The notes under the pieces were generated by a model. The model searched no databases. It worked only from the letters and a program-made list of their open reading frames with translations, and was not told the origin of the DNA. A stretch of 64,000 nt of DNA from assembly GCA_949318235.1 (NCBI GenBank), contig OX439130.1, positions 39,634,335-39,698,334 on the forward strand, in the 5' to 3' direction. The DNA is from Ecdyonurus torrentis (Eukaryota > Arthropoda > Insecta > Ephemeroptera > Heptageniidae). Positions 49,598 to 62,234 of this stretch are shown piece after piece; the stretch's first letter is position 1, and each line of letters begins with the position of its first letter. Position numbers and translations under genes: made by a program.

Positions 49598-50407
49598 TGT
49601 GTTTCCGGCAAAGATATTTAAATAAAATTCCATAAAGAGTTTTTATTTTTATCTTATTTAATAAAAAATAATAATAATATATATATAAAAAGTTGTAATA
49701 TTTTAAAAAGACAAAGTTTACTAGGGCATAATAAAAAGTAAAAGGAAATGGTACAGTAATAGATAGTAGAGTAATTCTAATTTGTAAAAGATGATTTAAA
49801 AATGTGAGATGCATTTAAAGTGCAGTATTTTAATCTTATAACAAAAGAAATGTATTTTAATATTATTTCTTGAAAGCGTAAATTAATGCACAGTAAGTTA
49901 ATTTTTTTTTCAACTAGTTTAAAATTCATTTTCAAAGTCGGACTCTTTCAATTTACTCATGTAGTAAATTATTTCTATTAATAGGATTACTTATTTATTC
50001 ACGATAAATATATATTTATTAATATTAATGTAAAAAATATATTAATTTATACTTCAAGCAGTACGACATAACGAATAACTGACAATATAAAGACATCACG
50101 TCTCATATTTTTCAAGACTTTAGTTTCACGAAAGTTTACATAGAACAATAGCTTTAGTAAGCAGAATTATAGTTGTTAAAAATGTGTAGAACTCAACTGT
50201 TATATATTTTTTTTACATTTATTTATACTATAAAAAAATGCAGAAAATGAAACATAACACATTATTTTTACAGATTATATAAATTATAAATAACGCTTCT
50301 TAATAATTACAGTTTACAGAATCAAGAATGATTCAGATAAGCTGAGCGTGTGATGAAATCTGTCTCAAAATAGCATAATATAAACTTTTAAACTTTAAAA
50401 ATGTAAC

Positions 50408-50434
<27 letters not shown>
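50408..50434. repeat. poly-T run (T27)
   Basis: Uninterrupted thymine run. Confidence 0.9.
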
Positions 50435-50438
<4 letters not shown>

Positions 50439-50501
50439 TTTCTCACATTTTTACACATACAATCTTTGTATCCTCTAATACGAAGTTGCATTACCTACCA
50501 A

Positions 50502-50525
50502 TTTTTTTTTTTTTTTTTTTTTTTT
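50502..50525. repeat. poly-T run (T24)
   Basis: Uninterrupted thymine run about 70 bp from the previous one. Confidence 0.9.
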
Positions 50526-51125
50526 AAATGTTCATTTATTTTTGTAAAACTCAATGTTTGTTATTAGATTTTATAAAAAGAATACTTTTATACAGTTTTT
50601 GGAGACGTTTCTCCGTGGCACGAATCAGGGATACGTAAAGTATACTCTGTTGCAACTATCGCAATAAAAATAAATGCAATCAAGTCTTATAATAATAATA
50701 ACACGGACAAAAATAAAAGCGGAATGATAATCGATAGATCTATTTTAGAAATATTTATTTAGTAACTTTAATTTCATCAAATTTAATAATAATATTTTTG
50801 CACAGCATAAAATCACATATATTGTACAGTATACAGTATAAATATATACAGTTATAATATAAAACTATACAAAACACCAACATTTATGCTACATGACATA
50901 ATAGAAATATGAGTTACGTATAGTATAGTGTATTATATCCGTGAATAAAAATGATAATTTACTTATTTGCATGATCTTTAAAATCTGCACATGTTCTCCC
51001 AAGTTGGCTAACAAGTTCAAATTTACCTGGTCTATAGTTTTACACTTTTTTCACTTCTTCATAAAATTATTACTTCATAACACAAATAATTTATCTTACA
51101 TAAAATGATTGATTACAATTGAAGC

Positions 51126-51456
51126 TTAAAGCCATAGACCACATAAAACATGGGCTTTAAACACGAAATGGGATCTTCAAAACTGTTGACAATTTTTACC
51201 AGAATGTTAATGTAGCCCCACGAGAGAGCATGAAAATACTATAAAGTATGCAATTTGCGTGAATGTTTCTGTGTATGACGTCAGAAACAATAAAAAATAA
51301 GTATGAAAATGTTGTGCGGGTTGCATAAATTGAAATTTCTGATCACTGCTACGGTGCTACAGTTGGGTTTTGAGACAAACTAAAGTTATTTTTGTAAGTC
51401 CTATCAAGTGTTTTATGATATAAATGCGTATGTTTTCTTCTAGTCTATTCCTTTAA
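51126..51456 (+). mobile_element. TTAA-bounded MITE, copy 2
   Basis: Starts TTAAAGCCATAGACCACATA and ends TAGTCTATTCCTTTAA; the termini are inverted repeats of about 14 bp with TTAA at each end. It matches the copy at 28043-28479 along its length but lacks that copy's roughly 100-bp insert, so it shows the uninterrupted form. Non-coding. Confidence 0.78.
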
Positions 51457-51459
51457 CAT

Positions 51460-53230
51460 AAAGTTGTCATTCTTTTGTCATTCAATTTGGACAATTTTAA
51501 GTTATTAAAATTATTGAACATGTGAATACATAAATATATTTTTCAAATATATTACAATTCATTAATAATATAACAATAATCTATATATTAAGATACATTA
51601 TTAATAAAGCGTATATAATTTAACATTTGACAAACACTAATGCATTTTACAATGCACGAGGGAATAGATAATTGTAGAATATTAATGTAAGCATAGAGTG
51701 TTGTGCCCCGCTCGCTATGTATATAACGTTCGATGTTGCGTGGTGCTTAGTAATGACTTTGCATTATATATTGGTAAACGTTTGCATTAGCGTTCAACTT
51801 AATTAATGAATTTAATCTGAATTTTCCATTAGATGACACATAACAATATAGCTAATTAAGCAATTAATTTTCACTACAGTTTGACATCTCTGAGGAGATG
51901 TAAATGTACAGTACACGTCAAATATTTCGAATATAGTTTCAAATTTCAACATATACAGAAATAAAGGTATGTTTGTTTTTCATTATTTTTCTCAGTCTAT
52001 TTTACTAAAGACAAATTAAAAAATAATTTTTACTCGTAAGACAAGTGTTATGCTAATACTACGAATTACAATTTTACAGCCATTGCATTGTAAAGTCTAC
52101 TGCACTGAAGTGCATTGTAATAACTCGTTATTTTTCTAGTTTATCTCATTATTATTATTATTATTATAATTATGATTATTACTATGCTTGTATAAAATAT
52201 AGCTATACAGAAGTTCCTAACGAAATTTCAAAAAAAGATAAAACGTATAAAAGTGTGAACTATAAGAGACATCTAGGTCTAGGTATATTGGAATCAACTA
52301 TAAAGTTGCAAAAAATAAAACTTTCTTTCTTTTAATATTATTCATTAAATTACTTATTTTTTAATTTCTTATTATATTATGATTATTTTTATTCCTTATT
52401 CTTATGAGAAAAATATACCCTCAATATAAATGTTAAAATATACTGACACAATAATATGTATTGTACATTGCATCAAACTGTAATATTTTAAAAATAATAA
52501 TACCTCATATAAAAATAATATTTGATAAAGTACTGCTACTTCTCATTCTACATTAATAAAATAGGATTTTAATCATAGTTTTTGTAGTAAAAATATGAAG
52601 TTTCTTATTATTTGAAAGAAGTAGATGATTAAATCTCTTACATATTTCAAAAGAGAGTGCATTTTTTTGTGTCTACGTCAACTTGTGAGGCTTGCATATT
52701 CTTCTTTCTTGTGCTCGTCTTTGTGACTCGCGTACGTTAAGTCGCCAACAATGGTTCTTTAGCAACAATAAACTAAGATTTACAGAATATTTATAGCAGA
52801 AAACACAATGGAAAGAAAGATTGAATTATGTTTTCTTATAGCTTATAAGAAGTTTATTCATTAAGAAATATGATGACAAATTATATTATATAGTACACGA
52901 ACACAAAGTAAAAGCAACCAGTGAAATTGGTAGTAATAATAAAGTGAATGTTTTTTTAGAGGTCACAAAAGGTCCCATAGTCTTCGGATATACAATACTT
53001 AATTTATTGTATAAAATAAAAGCTATTGATAAGAAAATAGCATTGAATGTAGATAGCATTTTAATCTGATTTTATTTAGAGTATTTACTTAGAAATGTCA
53101 TATTTTTATGTTTTAAACTGAAACATCTGAAAACTTACTTCATTGAACATTGAACTTCCAAGTTTTTCTTATGTACGTATTTATTTACTTGTGTCGCAAT
53201 TTAAAATGACTAAAGTGACTAGCATTTTAA
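51460..53230. other. AT-rich non-coding stretch
   Basis: No gene recognised. A short (ATT)n run lies at about 52148-52167. Confidence 0.5.
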
Positions 53231-53236
53231 ACTATA

Positions 53237-53550
53237 GCTTGTTCTGTAAAGTATAGTGAATCTCATTTACAGTGATTGACTGACCAACAAAATAAGATAC
53301 ATATTCATTGTTTAATCTTGTTTTTTGAGCCGATAAAAGTGAGTCGCATTGAGAACGGGATTTTTTTTTTATGAATTTTCGTTCATTCTTATCAACTTCA
53401 AAGTTCTAAACGAAGAAATAATAATGATCAACCATATATATATAAACGTAGTAAACAGGTAATGACATCATGATTAGATGTTTTTAACAAAGGAAATTTT
53501 TCGAAGCTGGCTCAAGAGTTGTGTGTAGTACTGTAGTTTATAGAACGAGC
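53237..53550 (-). mobile_element. 313-bp-family MITE, copy 2 (inverted)
   Basis: Inverted relative of the element at 24661-24973. Termini are GCTTGTTCTGTAAAGT and TATAGAACGAGC. Internal segments such as AACTTCAAAGTTCTAAACGA and ATGATCAACCATAT match the complement of copy 1. Length is 314 bp against 313. The flanks (CTATA / TGTAT) do not form an exact 5-bp duplication, unlike copy 1. Confidence 0.8.
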
Positions 53551-55036
53551 TGTATATAATTTTTTTTTTTTTAAAGGTAGGCTTCGATTGAAAATTTAAA
53601 AGTACTTTTTATATTATATAATTTAAGAAATACAAAAAAAAAGTGCTTTTTTTGTGTGTATTTATATTATTGATAAGAAGGAGACTATTGTATTGGTCTT
53701 TAAAAGTTATTGATGTTTTTATCTAAAATAATATAAGTAAAATTTAAATTGCTATAATCCCAAATTAACTCTTGGTCATTTCTGGATTCAGATATTTAGC
53801 TACGTTAGGGAAAACACACACATTATTTCTCTTTTAAATTTACAGTAACGAATTTTTATCACTTGACAAATGTAAGTTCTAAGGGGTTAACTTTGTACAG
53901 GGGTATACATTTCGTATATGAACATGTTAAAACTCTTGTATAAGGGTTATGTGTGTGAGAGAGCGAGAGAGACGATTCGAGGTAGAAATATATTGCCTCC
54001 AGGTTAAAATTTTCACAAAATAAATTTACTTGTCTTTTAGATTTCATTTATATAATAATATATAAACTAAATAATAATTTCTATTCAAAAACTTTCTCTT
54101 TTAAAATAAATAAAATTTATAATAAAATAAAATTTATATTTTCGTTAATGATTCTAAAATATTTTAGTGAACGAGTTTGTGAAAAAAATAAATAATAATA
54201 ATAATAAAAAAGACTCTCCCATTATTTTATATTTTAATTAAAATTTTACCATTATTATAATTATAACGAAAGAGTTGGCCACATAATTTTTTATAATTAA
54301 ATTGTTTACTATAGCTATTTTAATTAATGATGAGAAAAATTAACAGTATCGTGCCATACAAAAATAAAAAAATGCAATCATTAAAAATAAACAGTAAAAC
54401 ATGATAAATTTCTTCTTTTTTTAGCATATTATCTGAAATCATTTTACCACAACGTCCAATATTATTTTTTATTATCAACATATCATGTTACTTATGGAGG
54501 CTTCTTTTTTTTCCTCTTCAACAATATAACATAATTACGTTACCCATACTTTAACACACATTTGACAGCCGCATTGTATCTTTTAATTTATATTTAATTA
54601 AACTATTTTGTACTTAAAGAATACTTTGGAGCTTTGAAATAAAATATAAAATGATGCGCTTTATAAATAAAATACATAGACATTTCTTTTAAACAACACC
54701 AATCATCGTGAATTTAATGAGAAAATAAATGTGTAATAATACCCCTTGTTGCATCCTGGTAGTTAAGTTTGTCCCAAGTATTTAAATTAACAAAGCTGAC
54801 TAAAACATAAGAAATGTACATAACTCGAGAATGCAATATGCTTATACTGACTTGGGAAGATATTATTATGCTTCGTCCCAGATGTGGGAGACGGTCATGA
54901 AAAAATAATAAAAACTTTAATTAATTCAGTAAAGGTAAGACACTTGTTGTTTTTATATTCTTTTCTCTTTTTAAATACATACATAGCAAAACCGTTTATT
55001 TTTTCTTGAATTTATTTCCTTACCAAGTTAGTTAGC

Positions 55037-55059
55037 AAAAAAAAAAAAAAAAAAAAAAA
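55037..55059. repeat. poly-A run (A23)
   Basis: Uninterrupted adenine run. Confidence 0.9.
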
Positions 55060-55240
55060 TGCCTACGACGTAGAGTCATATAAGAAAAGTAAGTACAGTT
55101 TTATATAAGTGTCAGAAATTTTCTTCCCCTTCCCCCCCTCCCCCCCTCTCCTGGTTTGTGGCAACTGCTGCCATTGACTGACTCCGATAAGATTTCAAAA
55201 CTTTTGGTTTGACATAGCCAACAATCAGGTGTGATAATAC

Positions 55241-55263
55241 ACCCACCCACCCACCCCACCCAC

Positions 55264-55293
<30 letters not shown>
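55241..55293. repeat. (CACC)n followed by (CT)n
   Basis: ACCC/CACC tetramer-like copies pass directly into about 12 CT copies. Confidence 0.9.
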
Positions 55294-55295
<2 letters not shown>

Positions 55296-56451
55296 TTTCC
55301 TTTTCATACTTACTTAACACTATCAAACCACAGAACAAATCCAGCTTAATTATTCTCACATAAATCAGCATTGATTTGAAATAAAGAGTTAATCTCGAGA
55401 TTTAGGTTACCTGTAAAAACGGATTACCTGGATTTCTCAAAACACGCGTTGAATCTTAATTAGTAAAGATAACAAAACAAAAACTCATGAAAAAAATAAA
55501 GCGATATAAAAGACTCGATTAGTGGCTTAATGAGCGACATAAAAACTTTTATTTAAGAAAAAAAGTTTAAAAATATATTTAAGAAATGATTGTTATATAA
55601 TATCATTGTTACATTTTGAACATGAAAACTTTTTCATGAGATTTTTAACATCTTCTTTTATATTGGAAAGAACCTGCCATAAGAGAATTTATTTTGAAAT
55701 CAATAAACAAAAATTAGCAAATACAATTTTAATAACATAGTAATTGCAAAATCTATGGAAGAAAAATCATGACCACCATGCAAAGAAGCCTTAAAATACA
55801 TATAAAAAGGTACTATTATTTCAATGTTTAAGTTTTTGTAGTTTTTTAGCAAAAATTACAAACAAAAAGGCATAATGAATTAATGAATGAGTTAACTTTA
55901 AGGGCCAAGAGGTCCCCATAAACCGCAAATTTTGTCCCAACAAACACCTAAAATAAAAACTAATTTGTACAAAATATCATATTACAATTATATTTATTTA
56001 TTGATTATTTTCTAATGCAAAAGTAAACACATTTTTAAACCTTGAAAAAGTAAACTACTATAAAAGTGTATAACAAGTTTTGCATCTTTGACTAATGTAA
56101 GAAAGAAAGTAAAGGTAAATCTTATGAATATGCAAAATCACGCCACGCCTTGCTTAAATAAATTTGCAGAGTGAATTAAAAAGCAAAATAATAGAGACGA
56201 CGAGATGTTTTACATATTTTAATCTTTTCTTTTTTTTTTAAAGGATGAGTTTTTATATAGTTTACTGCTTTTTACTGTTTTAAATCTTTTACCTTTGTTA
56301 TTTGAAAATTAAGCTTTTTGCTGCTTTATCATTATACGTAGTTGATCTTTATTGCTCACAAAAAAAAATGTTTTTAAGTATAAAATTGTTATACAGTAGT
56401 CGACTCAAATCTTAAGATTTAATAGTTAAGCTGGCGTTTAACACACACACA

Positions 56452-56563
<112 letters not shown>

Positions 56564-56569
56564 CTCAAA

Positions 56570-57008
56570 ATGAAACATGAATCGGGTCAAAGTGCATTGG
56601 TGAGTTCGTAACAAGAGCATGTAACATAATTTTCTGTATAATAGTATAAAATTATAAGCAAAGAATAATAAGAAAAATAGTTGTATATGAAATAACTAAT
56701 GCATATTTATTCAAAGAAGCTTTCATTACTATTATAGTTTGTAATGACATTGTTCCGCACTTCATGAAATTGCTATACTGTACTGTATGTGGTATAGGGA
56801 GAAAAAAACAACAACATACCTTTGTGTTTGAAGTTGCATCACTAAACATGTGAGTATTGTGATGTTGTTTTACTACAAAGAAGAAATACTTTTGTCCAAT
56901 ATAAGAACTTTAAATAAATATCAAATAAAGCAATAAAGAAGTGGATAGATACAAAAAGAAACATATATCTCAACACAATAATTAATAGATAGATGAAAAT
57001 TCCCCAGT

Positions 57009-57059
<51 letters not shown>

Positions 57060-58035
57060 TCTAGCGTATATGTGTACTCAGAGAAACGTTACCCAGTAAT
57101 TGAACCAATTATTTGTTACCATGTTAAGAAAGAAAAAAAACATTTTCGCGAAACAGCGGCGGTATAAAACTTTTTAGACGTATGGACGTGCCGGTCAAGC
57201 TTATTGCTATTTGGACTGGCATAAAATGTAACCCCTGGAGGTCTTGGAGTCCGTGTATAGATATGTGTATAAGAGAGAAAATGAACAGTATATAAGCTTC
57301 AGTCTGTCTCTCTCATTTCTAATTATACTCAAGCGGACGAGATGACAAAACTATGTGACATTAACAACATCTTACTTTCCAGATAAATAAAATTTTATTT
57401 TTCAGATGTGTATATGTACAGTATATATGTATATATATACAGTTCATACATAATATATACTGTCCTTCAATAGTTTTTATTATTTATTATTAAGGAATTT
57501 GGAATTAATGGCCACATCGATCATATTCTACCGTTTTTAAACTTCTTGTCATTATTTAACATACTATAAATTATTTAAACTACCTCAACTTAATAACATT
57601 TTTTTTAATTGGTCACGTAGATGTACAGTACAAATTTAAAAAAATGTCAGCTAATATTTAGCAAAATATCATAGTATGTACATATTATAATTATATAATA
57701 GAAGTCTTCGGTTTTTATTTCAATAGCTCACTTTCTGCTTGAGTCCTTCTAAAGTTATTAATACACGTTATACTGTACAGTATAAATATTTACCCTATTA
57801 TTCATATTAACAAATATAGTTACAATAAGTGTTAGTCTAGCCATTATTTACAAATATAAATATATAAATTATTATAATTGAAAATTATTTTCAATAACCT
57901 TATTTCTATATCTAATGGTAAAATTAAACAATGATATGATTTTCTTCATCATAATGTTTAACAATTCATCGATTTTAGCTTCTTTTTTTTATTAAAGTAT
58001 TATTAAGTATTGTTTTTATTTAAAGCAATTTGCCA
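56570..58035. other. AT-rich non-coding stretch with GA tract
   Basis: No gene recognised. A patch at about 57145-57350 is less AT-rich and contains TATATAAG at 57289-57296, but no supporting start signal or frame. Confidence 0.5.
57011..57055. repeat. (GA)n microsatellite
   Basis: About 22 copies. Confidence 0.96.
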
Positions 58036-58040
58036 ATTAT

Positions 58041-58104
58041 CTTTATGTTTGACTAAGTAGGCTACTTGTAAATTTACAAGTAGCCTACTTAGTCAAACAT
58101 AAAG
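58041..58104. repeat. perfect 64-bp palindrome without spacer
   Basis: CTTTATGTTTGACTAAGTAG...CTTGTAAA is followed directly by its exact 32-nt complement. The centre is AAATTT at 58070-58075. Confidence 0.95.
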
Positions 58105-58122
58105 CTCTCTTTAAAGAGAGCT
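58103..58122. repeat. perfect 20-bp palindrome abutting the 64-bp one
   Basis: AGCTCTCTTTAAAGAGAGCT is its own complement and overlaps the end of the larger palindrome by two bases. Confidence 0.95.
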
Positions 58123-58324
58123 ACATTTAGAGCATTTAAACAAATTATTTTTTAAAATTTTAAATATTTAAAAAAAAATTGTTCAGATGTACCAACGCTT
58201 AATTTCAAACAATGAAATGATAATTCTAAACTATGAAAATATTTGATTTTTTAATTTTACCTAGATAATTCTGTAAGTATACGCTTATAGAATTAACAGT
58301 CCTGTGCATTGCAGATGGACGAGA

Positions 58325-58342
58325 TTTTTTTTTTTTTTTTTT
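58325..58342. repeat. poly-T run (T18)
   Basis: Uninterrupted thymine run. Confidence 0.88.
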
Positions 58343-58789
58343 CTTTTTGCTTAAAACAGCAGTTTTGCAATCACATCTAACTCATAGTGAACACAGAGGG
58401 TAAAATATCATTAAAACGTTTGCAATGCCTCAAATAATAATAATAATAAAAAACCTTTAAATCTGGTTACAGCTTCATAGCAAGGAGAAAAAAATGCACT
58501 ATAACTGCATTTTATGCAAGCTTGAAATTTATTCTCTCCTATGTCCGTTCCGCTTGATGTATTACTGTGGACTTTTACATTGCGTTTTTAAATGCGATGT
58601 CTCGTGCATTATTAAAGCGAGCTTACGCTATGAATTAAAACTATCTCGATAAGAAATTTTTACATAAAAAAGTATTTCATGAAATATTTTTGTAACGATA
58701 CATTTGAATATGAATGTAGTTTTAGCTGATTGTGTATAGACCAATTTTAACTCATATTTACACTATTCTCTTTGTTTACTTTGTGTACT

Positions 58790-58934
58790 TAGGCCGTGGC
58801 CGGCCCATGTGTGCTTTTCCATTAATTTGGAAAGTCCTTACCTGTCGATAAGACAATGTCTTGACTGGGACTGGGATTGGTGTAGCACGATAACACAATA
58901 TGCCAAGCAAAAAAAAAAAAAAAAAAAAAAAAAA
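58790..58934 (+). mobile_element. poly-A-tailed retroposon fragment (candidate)
   Basis: A compositionally distinct segment of about 120 bp (GGCCGTGGCCGGCCCATGTG near its left end) ends in A26 at 58909-58934. An abrupt change in composition followed by a pure A tail is what a SINE or LINE 3' fragment leaves. I recognise no pol III boxes, no target duplication and no protein remnant. Confidence 0.35.
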
Positions 58935-58993
58935 GCTATAACAGTTCAGATTTCAGTCTAGTACTATTTTTATGTATAATAATTACATAGTAA

Positions 58994-58998
<5 letters not shown>

Positions 58999-59084
<86 letters not shown>

Positions 59085-59085
59085 T
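58999..59085. repeat. compound (CT)n(GT)n microsatellite
   Basis: About 34 CT copies switch at 59067/59068 to about 9 GT copies. The plus-strand Ser-Leu/Cys-Val frame across it comes from the repeat. Confidence 0.96.
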
Positions 59086-59089
59086 TTCT

Positions 59090-60050
59090 GTCAGTGCCAC
59101 TTTTCAAAAAACGTCATCTTAAAAATACTGAAGAACACACAAAAATGTAGAACAATAACAATGAAAAAAAAATAGACAATTCTGACTCATTAGTCATTGG
59201 CTACATTTCTGCAAAGAAGGTTACGTCAAGACTTACAGTATAAACTTTGGATTAAGTAATGCTACAGTTTTCTGCAATCAAGAAACTTTTTGAATACTTG
59301 AATTTAAGACAACTATTGTTATTATAATGATAGCATAATTAAAGAAAATGAAAACGAATGTCTCAAAAATCATTCTGTTTGGTGTTCTATCTTGTATTTT
59401 ATAAAAGATAGCTTGAAAAGTTTTACGATGCTCATTAAAATAAAATAAAAATATATAGATTTTTTTCTTTTTTAAATTCAGTATTTACACTTCAGTCATT
59501 TTGAAATCTTTGACAAAAATTCTACGAAGAGTTAAAAATAAAATTCTACGTGGCTGGATAAGATTAAAAGAAGAAAAATTATGAAGTAAAAGTGTTTTTC
59601 AACATGTCTAACAAAACAAGCAAAGAAAGTCATTATAATATTTTTTATATAGACAACTCTGCGTATAAGTACGCAACAATTGCTTTGAAAGAGAAGAATT
59701 TCTTAACAAAACAAACAGCAAAATGTGTCAACAATGCAAAGAAACTTGACAATTGCTTACGTATCTAACAATGAGCAACACAGATAGTATAATGTTTACG
59801 TACTTTGGAAATAAAAATAACAATAAATTTAAATAAAAATACTCTTGGAGAATTCTAATGCGTGGTTTTTGTGAATTTGGATTCATTTATTTGAATTTTT
59901 GTACATATTTTTAATAATGGTGCTTTACAAAATATTTTTTTCTTCATATTTATTGTTGCTGCCAACATTAATGTCATAGTTGTATATTTTTATGTTTAGA
60001 GATGATAACGTATTTTAATTGTTAAGATGTAAGGACTGAAGAGGGACTGT
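59090..60050. other. AT-rich non-coding stretch
   Basis: No gene recognised. Confidence 0.5.
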
Positions 60051-60053
60051 GTG

Positions 60054-60161
<108 letters not shown>

Positions 60162-60930
60162 TTAACAAGAACATTTCAGTCAACTACAACTGAATAAAAG
60201 GAGTTATTATATTAAAAAGCTTAAAAATAGTAATGCAATATAAAATTCAAGTAAAATACTCATAAAATTTTAAAATCAATATTCAAATATGGTTTCAAAA
60301 CATTGATTTCAATTTAATTGTTCAACTATCAAAAATTCATTTCATACACTGAAATGTTTTCAAAATATCCCAAAGTGAAACTAAGTCACTCGTTTATCAA
60401 GTTATGGATATTGGTTGTATATTTTCATTAAACACGATATTTGATTGTTCAAATTTTTCATTGGAAAAAACTCACGTCACCAGACTGCCTCATTACTGAC
60501 ACTTGATTCATTTTTTTTTTCTCGCCCCTTGTGTAGTTTCCAGCTGAGTGATTCAAGCATTGCTGCTTGCTTGTCTTTTTCTCACTTCGTTCAACCCTAT
60601 ATATACAGAGCTTAGCTTTTCACAATCTGAATAAAACGTACTCAATCGAGAAAATTCTAACAGACGAAATTTAAAATATGAAAATTCATGACTCGAAATA
60701 ATAATAATACGAAAAGTCAGTAATCACAGAACATATTGTACTTTTTTATATTTCAGATTTAAAACTTGACAGATTTTGTATTTGCTTGCAGCAATTTATA
60801 TCATTACAGTAAATATATACTGTATAAAAATATACGAAATAATTTAAATATTACATTTTTTTTAGAAGAAGTGCATCCTTAGACATTGGTAATCTAATCA
60901 ACTACAAAAAAAAATTTTGCTTGTCTCTAG

Positions 60931-60950
60931 CCTCTCTCTCTCTCTCTCTC
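60931..60950. repeat. (CT)n microsatellite
   Basis: Ten copies. Confidence 0.92.
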
Positions 60951-61371
60951 GTATGCAGCAACATTGAAAAAGATGCACAAAAAATATAGTGATTTGAAAT
61001 TATATTATTTTCCTAGACACTAAACCAAAATCATCCGCAACCTATTTTATTACCTGACATTCTTTGCTCTTTTGATATTTGAAAAGTTAAAGGGACACTA
61101 AATATTTAAAAACTCAGCAAATTTATATATTAAACAGACTAAATTATAAAAAAAGTTAAAAAAATAAAATATATATACAAAAAAATACAATTTTAATAGA
61201 CATGTTGATAATTTAATAATGATACATTACAATTTAATTTACTAATTACTTAGAAGAGTTTTGCCTGTAAACATGACATTTTTTTAAATTTACTTTTTAA
61301 AATTTCATCACAAATTATTCAACGAATGAAATTAATTTGATAATTACTTTAATTTTCCTATAATATTCAGA

Positions 61372-61395
61372 TTTTTTTTTTTTTTTTTTTTTTTT
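61372..61395. repeat. poly-T run (T24)
   Basis: Uninterrupted thymine run. Confidence 0.9.
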
Positions 61396-61701
61396 GTATA
61401 GTAAAGTTTTTTTTATATGAAAACGCCTCTGAGCAGCACAAAAATTGTGATCACCGCGTTCATTCCAGGTGATTGCGCACAAAATTGTCGAGCACAAAAG
61501 AACATCGGCTGCTGCTGCTGCTGTGGATTTAATTTAAAATAATATAGAAAGAGTGCTTACAGCATTTTTCTATAATTTAATTTTTATGAACACTAAAACG
61601 AGTTTTTATTTAATACAAAATTTATATTATAGAAAATATCAAACATTTTTGTTTTATTAACTTATCCTTGTTTATATATAAAAAACAATAATAATTACAA
61701 T

Positions 61702-62229
61702 ATTCGTTCGTTCGTTCGTTCGTTCGTTCGTTCGTTCGTTCGTTCGTTCGTTCGTTCGTTCGTTCGTTCGTTCGTTCGTTCGTTCGTTCGTTCGTTCGTT
61801 CGTTCGTTCGTTCGTTCGTTCGTTCGTTCGTTCGTTCGTTCGTTCGTTCGTTCGTTCGTTCGTTCGTTCGTTCGTTCGTTCGTTCGTTCGTTCGTTCGTT
61901 CGTTCGTTCGTTCGTTCGTTCGTTCGTTCGTTCGTTCGTTCGTTCGTTCGTTCGTTCGTTCGTTCGTTCGTTCGTTCGTTCGTTCGTTCGTTCGTTCGTT
62001 CGTTCGTTCGTTCGTTCGTTCGTTCGTTCGTTCGTTCGTTCGTTCGTTCGTTCGTTCGTTCGTTCGTTCGTTCGTTCGTTCGTTCGTTCGTTCGTTCGTT
62101 CGTTCGTTCGTTCGTTCGTTCGTTCGTTCGTTCGTTCGTTCGTTCGTTCGTTCGTTCGTTCGTTCGTTCGTTCGTTCGTTCGTTCGTTCGTTCGTTCGTT
62201 CGTTCGTTCGTTCGTTCGTTCGTTCGTTC
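61702..62229. repeat. (TTCG)n array, 528 bp, about 132 perfect copies
   Basis: Uninterrupted TTCG tetramers with no visible variant, bounded by AT-rich unique sequence. A 4-bp unit has a 12-bp codon period and contains no stop trinucleotide, so all six frames are open (Phe-Val-Arg-Ser on plus, Asn-Glu-Arg-Thr on minus). The 178- and 190-codon minus-strand frames are therefore artefacts. The array holds one CpG every 4 bp, an extreme local CpG density. Confidence 0.98.
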
Positions 62230-62234
62230 ATTTA

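Larger units (their letters stand above)
49600..51120. other. AT-rich non-coding stretch with two T runs
   Basis: No gene recognised. T27 at 50408-50434 and T24 at 50502-50525. Confidence 0.5.
53560..56450. other. AT-rich non-coding stretch
   Basis: No gene recognised. Contains A23 at 55037-55059 and a CACC/CT repeat at 55241-55293. A C-rich string at about 55127-55152 underlies the Gly/Arg-rich minus-strand frame, which is not a gene. Confidence 0.5.

Noticed and set aside
57289..57315. TATATAAG followed by TCATTT as a core promoter
   Set aside because: Spacing is slightly short, no downstream element or frame fits, and such strings are expected by chance in AT-rich DNA.
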